The notes beneath the pieces are model-generated. The model saw only the letters and a program-made list of their open reading frames with translations. It did not search any database and was not told the DNA's origin. From Cruorifilaria tuberocauda (taxonomy: Eukaryota; Nematoda; Chromadorea; Rhabditida; Onchocercidae), in NCBI GenBank assembly GCA_013365365.1, contig JABVXU010000373.1, positions 1 through 53,638 of the forward strand: DNA of 53,638 bases, given 5' to 3'. Made by a program: the position numbers and the translations under genes. Below are positions 51,500 through 53,638 of the stretch, in pieces (within the stretch, counting starts at the first letter, position 1; each line of letters begins with the position of its first letter).

Positions 51500-51790
51500 T
51501 AGAAACATAAAATGACATATAAAACATCTACTCTTCCAAAAATTAAATTACCTAAGGGCGTATTCTCAGAAACCGGAATATCATCCGGATAAAAGAATCA
51601 CTTACAAGCATGAAATGATAAGTATAATACATAAAATGATATATAAAACACCCACTCTTCCAGAAGTTAGCTGAAGGAGTACTGTCGGAAACCGGAATAT
51701 TTTCCGGATAAAAGCTACTTACAAGCATAGATTGATCGTAATGCATAAAACGATATATAAAATACTTCCAGAAACTCTTCCAGAAATGAA
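51500..51790. repeat. About 119-bp degenerate tandem repeat
   Basis: CCGGAATAT...CCGGATAAAAG blocks lie at 51573 and 51692, each followed by CTTACAAGCAT (51601, 51718) and preceded by CTCTTCCA. A third partial unit runs to about 51790. On the minus strand both blocks can be read as FYP(E/D)(N/D)IPVS. Confidence 0.85.
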
Positions 51791-52199
51791 ATGAAGAAAT
51801 GAAATTAGCAATTTGAATTGTTTAATTGTAAAGTTATTTTCAAAGTTATTCATCAGCTAAAGAATATATATTTCACTCGTTCATATGCTTACATATTTTC
51901 GTCTAACCATTTTTTACTGAAATCTGGCCATTAGCCATAATTATATATTGATAAGTAAGCAGAAATCATTAAAGAATTAAATTTTCAACAAATCAATAAA
52001 TTTTACCACGAATTTAAATCAAACTTACTTTATTAATGAGTTAGATTTTAAAAAATAATTTTTCGAGAATAAGATGAAATGAAGTGGAAAATAAAAAAAT
52101 AAATCAAAATAGCTAAACTTCATATGAAAGAAAAAAGAAAAAGTTGTGAAATTTAGCAAAAAGCTGAAAAGGGCGCATGAATTTCAAAAAGAAAATAAA

Positions 52200-52640
52200 G
52201 ATTATAATTTCAAAAAAATAAAAAAAGAAAGCCAAATATCATGAAGGTTCAGAGAAAAAGCATGAATTAATGATATGCTTATTCGAAAGAAAAAAAATTA
52301 GTTTTTAATTTTGAGAGCAAAAAAAAAAACAATAATTAATCTTAGACTTAAAATTGAAGGAAAAAGCTAAATAGGGAAATCTTATTGACCAGCCTAATAG
52401 CCAAGTAAGTCTCAGTGACTTTTGACTGATACTATGCAAAGAATGTAATTTCAAAAAAAAAAACAAAATATCATGAAGCTTTAAAGAAATAGCTTAAATT
52501 AATGACATGCTAATTTTAAAGAACAAAGAAAATCAGCTTAATTTTGAAAGGAAAAAGCAACTAATAAACTTTAACTTTAAATCCTAAACCTTGAAAATAG
52601 TGGCGAAAAAGCTTAATAGCCAAGTTTTATTGACCATATG
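52200..52640. repeat. 232-bp degenerate tandem duplication
   Basis: ATAATTTCAAAAAAA...ATATCATGAAG (52203-52245) recurs as GTAATTTCAAAAAA...ATATCATGAAG (52444-52478). The copies share downstream CATGCTTATT/CATGCTAATT and TAATAGCCAAGT blocks. Confidence 0.8.
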
Positions 52641-52781
52641 ACCAATACAACTCTTCTCCCGGGAATTGCTGCTAAATAACGAAACAACAAATATTCCATA
52701 GAGCTTAAGCTATCTCGTCATTTAAAATATCCTTTTAACTATTTAATTTTGAAATTTAACTATACGAACTGATTCAATTTC

Positions 52782-53068
52782 TTATATATGGAGCATGAGT
52801 GTATGTGTGTATGTGTGTATGTGTGTATGTGTATCTGTGCATATGCATGTATGTATATGTGTGTGTGTGTGTGTGTATACAAAATTAAATCTAAGGATCT
52901 TATTTCTTAATTTTATAATTTCTTATAGATGGGTGTACAGTGTATTTGTGTGTCTGTGTTTGTATGTGTATGTGTGTGTGTGTGTGTGTGTATGCGGGTG
53001 CGTGTGTGTGTGTGTGTGTGTGTGTGCATGTGTGTGTGTGTATGTGTGCGTGTATGTGTGTGTGTACG
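52782..53068. repeat. Two (GT)n microsatellites in a duplicated flank
   Basis: Two GT-rich tracts (about 52799-52876 and 52931-53065) are each preceded by CTTATATATG/CTTATAGATG and followed by TACAAAATTAAAT/TACGAAATTAAAT. The unit was duplicated before or during GT expansion. Open frames through it encode only VCVCV-like low complexity. Confidence 0.9.
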
Positions 53069-53504
53069 AAATTAAATTTAAAATATCTTCTCTCCTAATT
53101 TCATTCTTTAATTTCTAATTCATAATTTTTAAATTAAAATTTCAAAATGCTTATTTCAAAATATTCTAAGAGATTTTATTGGAATGTTGCAATATCTCTC
53201 TCAAGAAAAAAAAAAGGAAAAAGCATGAAATGGCTAAATGATAGCCAAAATGATCCGATCGACTTAAGCTTAGACTTAAGCTTAATCATCTTTGGACGAA
53301 TAAGCTAAAATTTAATCATGCTATCAACTAAATGCAATTTGTTCAGTGCGATTCTTCTTGACAGTTGCAATTTAAGCGTTAACACTTGCAACTTTAAATT
53401 ATCGTGATGAAGTAACGATTTCGCAATAAATTTTGTTACTACGATTAGTTTTGACTTCACTTATATTTTATTCTTGATTATCACTGATATTACTATCCTA
53501 AACT

Positions 53505-53604
53505 ATTCTTGTTACTATTATTATCGTTATTACTATTACTGTTATTGCATGACTCATTATTATTGTTATTCATCATTATTGTTATTATTACTATTATTAT
53601 TAAC

Positions 53605-53638
<34 letters not shown>
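53505..53638. repeat. (ATT)n tract running off the window
   Basis: ATT/ACT/ATC triplets continue to the last base. Confidence 0.9.

Larger units (their letters stand above)
41312..53638. other. 12-kb repeat-rich region without a supported gene
   Basis: Made largely of degenerate tandem duplications (41.4, 45.0, 45.7, 47.1, 48.9, 49.9, 51.6, 52.3 and 52.9 kb) and microsatellites. It may hold the 5' exons of the Ser-rich gene. A few short open stretches exist (for example the plus-strand frame 45400-45645), but none has convincing splice sites. Confidence 0.5.

Noticed and set aside
52795..53118. Plus-strand Cys/Val-rich 107-codon frame
   Set aside because: Translation of (GT)n microsatellites, not a cysteine-rich protein.
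1..53638. tRNA, rRNA, spliced-leader or known microRNA genes
   Set aside because: No T-loop GTTCGA-type boxes with a fitting cloverleaf, no rRNA-like blocks, and none of the common animal microRNA seeds I know were seen; weak or novel ones could be missed by eye.

Overview
The window looks like nuclear DNA of a nematode. It is very AT-rich (about a quarter G+C by eye) and its genes are split by many introns with GTAAGT-like donors and TTTCAG/TTTTAG-like acceptors. (CT)n/(GA)n and (ATT)n microsatellites are everywhere. The three genes I can name are typical animal genes, and the receptor belongs to a family well known from nematodes. The low G+C and long introns would suit a parasitic clade such as the spirurids, but I cannot name the species. 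No bacterial, viral, tRNA, rRNA or CRISPR sequence was recognised. All splice sites were placed by eye.

All four supported gene models are on the minus strand. From low to high coordinates they are: (1) a complete 7-exon seven-transmembrane receptor of the DMSR (myosuppressin/FMRFamide-like peptide receptor) family at 4845-8684, 353 aa; (2) a complete 5-exon single-repeat calponin/transgelin-like protein at 19720-26142, 202 aa, with a 4.5 kb first intron; (3) a complete 14-exon ortholog of tubulin-tyrosine ligase-like protein 12 (TTLL12) at 29034-34240, 706 aa, carrying a Ser/Asp-rich insertion; (4) two linked exons (39959-40063 and 40976-41311) of an unrecognised Ser/Thr-rich protein whose ends were not found. 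Exon phases were followed through each named gene. They close without a frameshift, apart from one odd acceptor in ttll-12.

The remainder (1-4844, 8685-19719, 26143-29033, 34241-39958, 41312-53638) is AT-rich intergenic or intronic DNA holding microsatellites, minisatellites and degenerate tandem duplications. A few patches have weak coding potential and are listed as findings. The genes share no obvious pathway (neuropeptide signalling, actin binding, tubulin-ligase-like/chromatin-linked), so this reads as an ordinary chromosomal neighbourhood.

The most unusual structure is a 27-30 bp minisatellite at 40649-40990. It starts exactly at the exon/intron junction of the Ser-rich gene and repeats that junction, so it lays out a row of candidate 5' splice sites. 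Also notable are a cluster of six AACCGAT/AACCGAC motifs just upstream of the calponin gene, a 156-bp tandem duplication with a conserved hairpin in the calponin first intron, a 104-bp repeat whose hairpin changes in both arms, and a ttll-12 intron without a normal acceptor.
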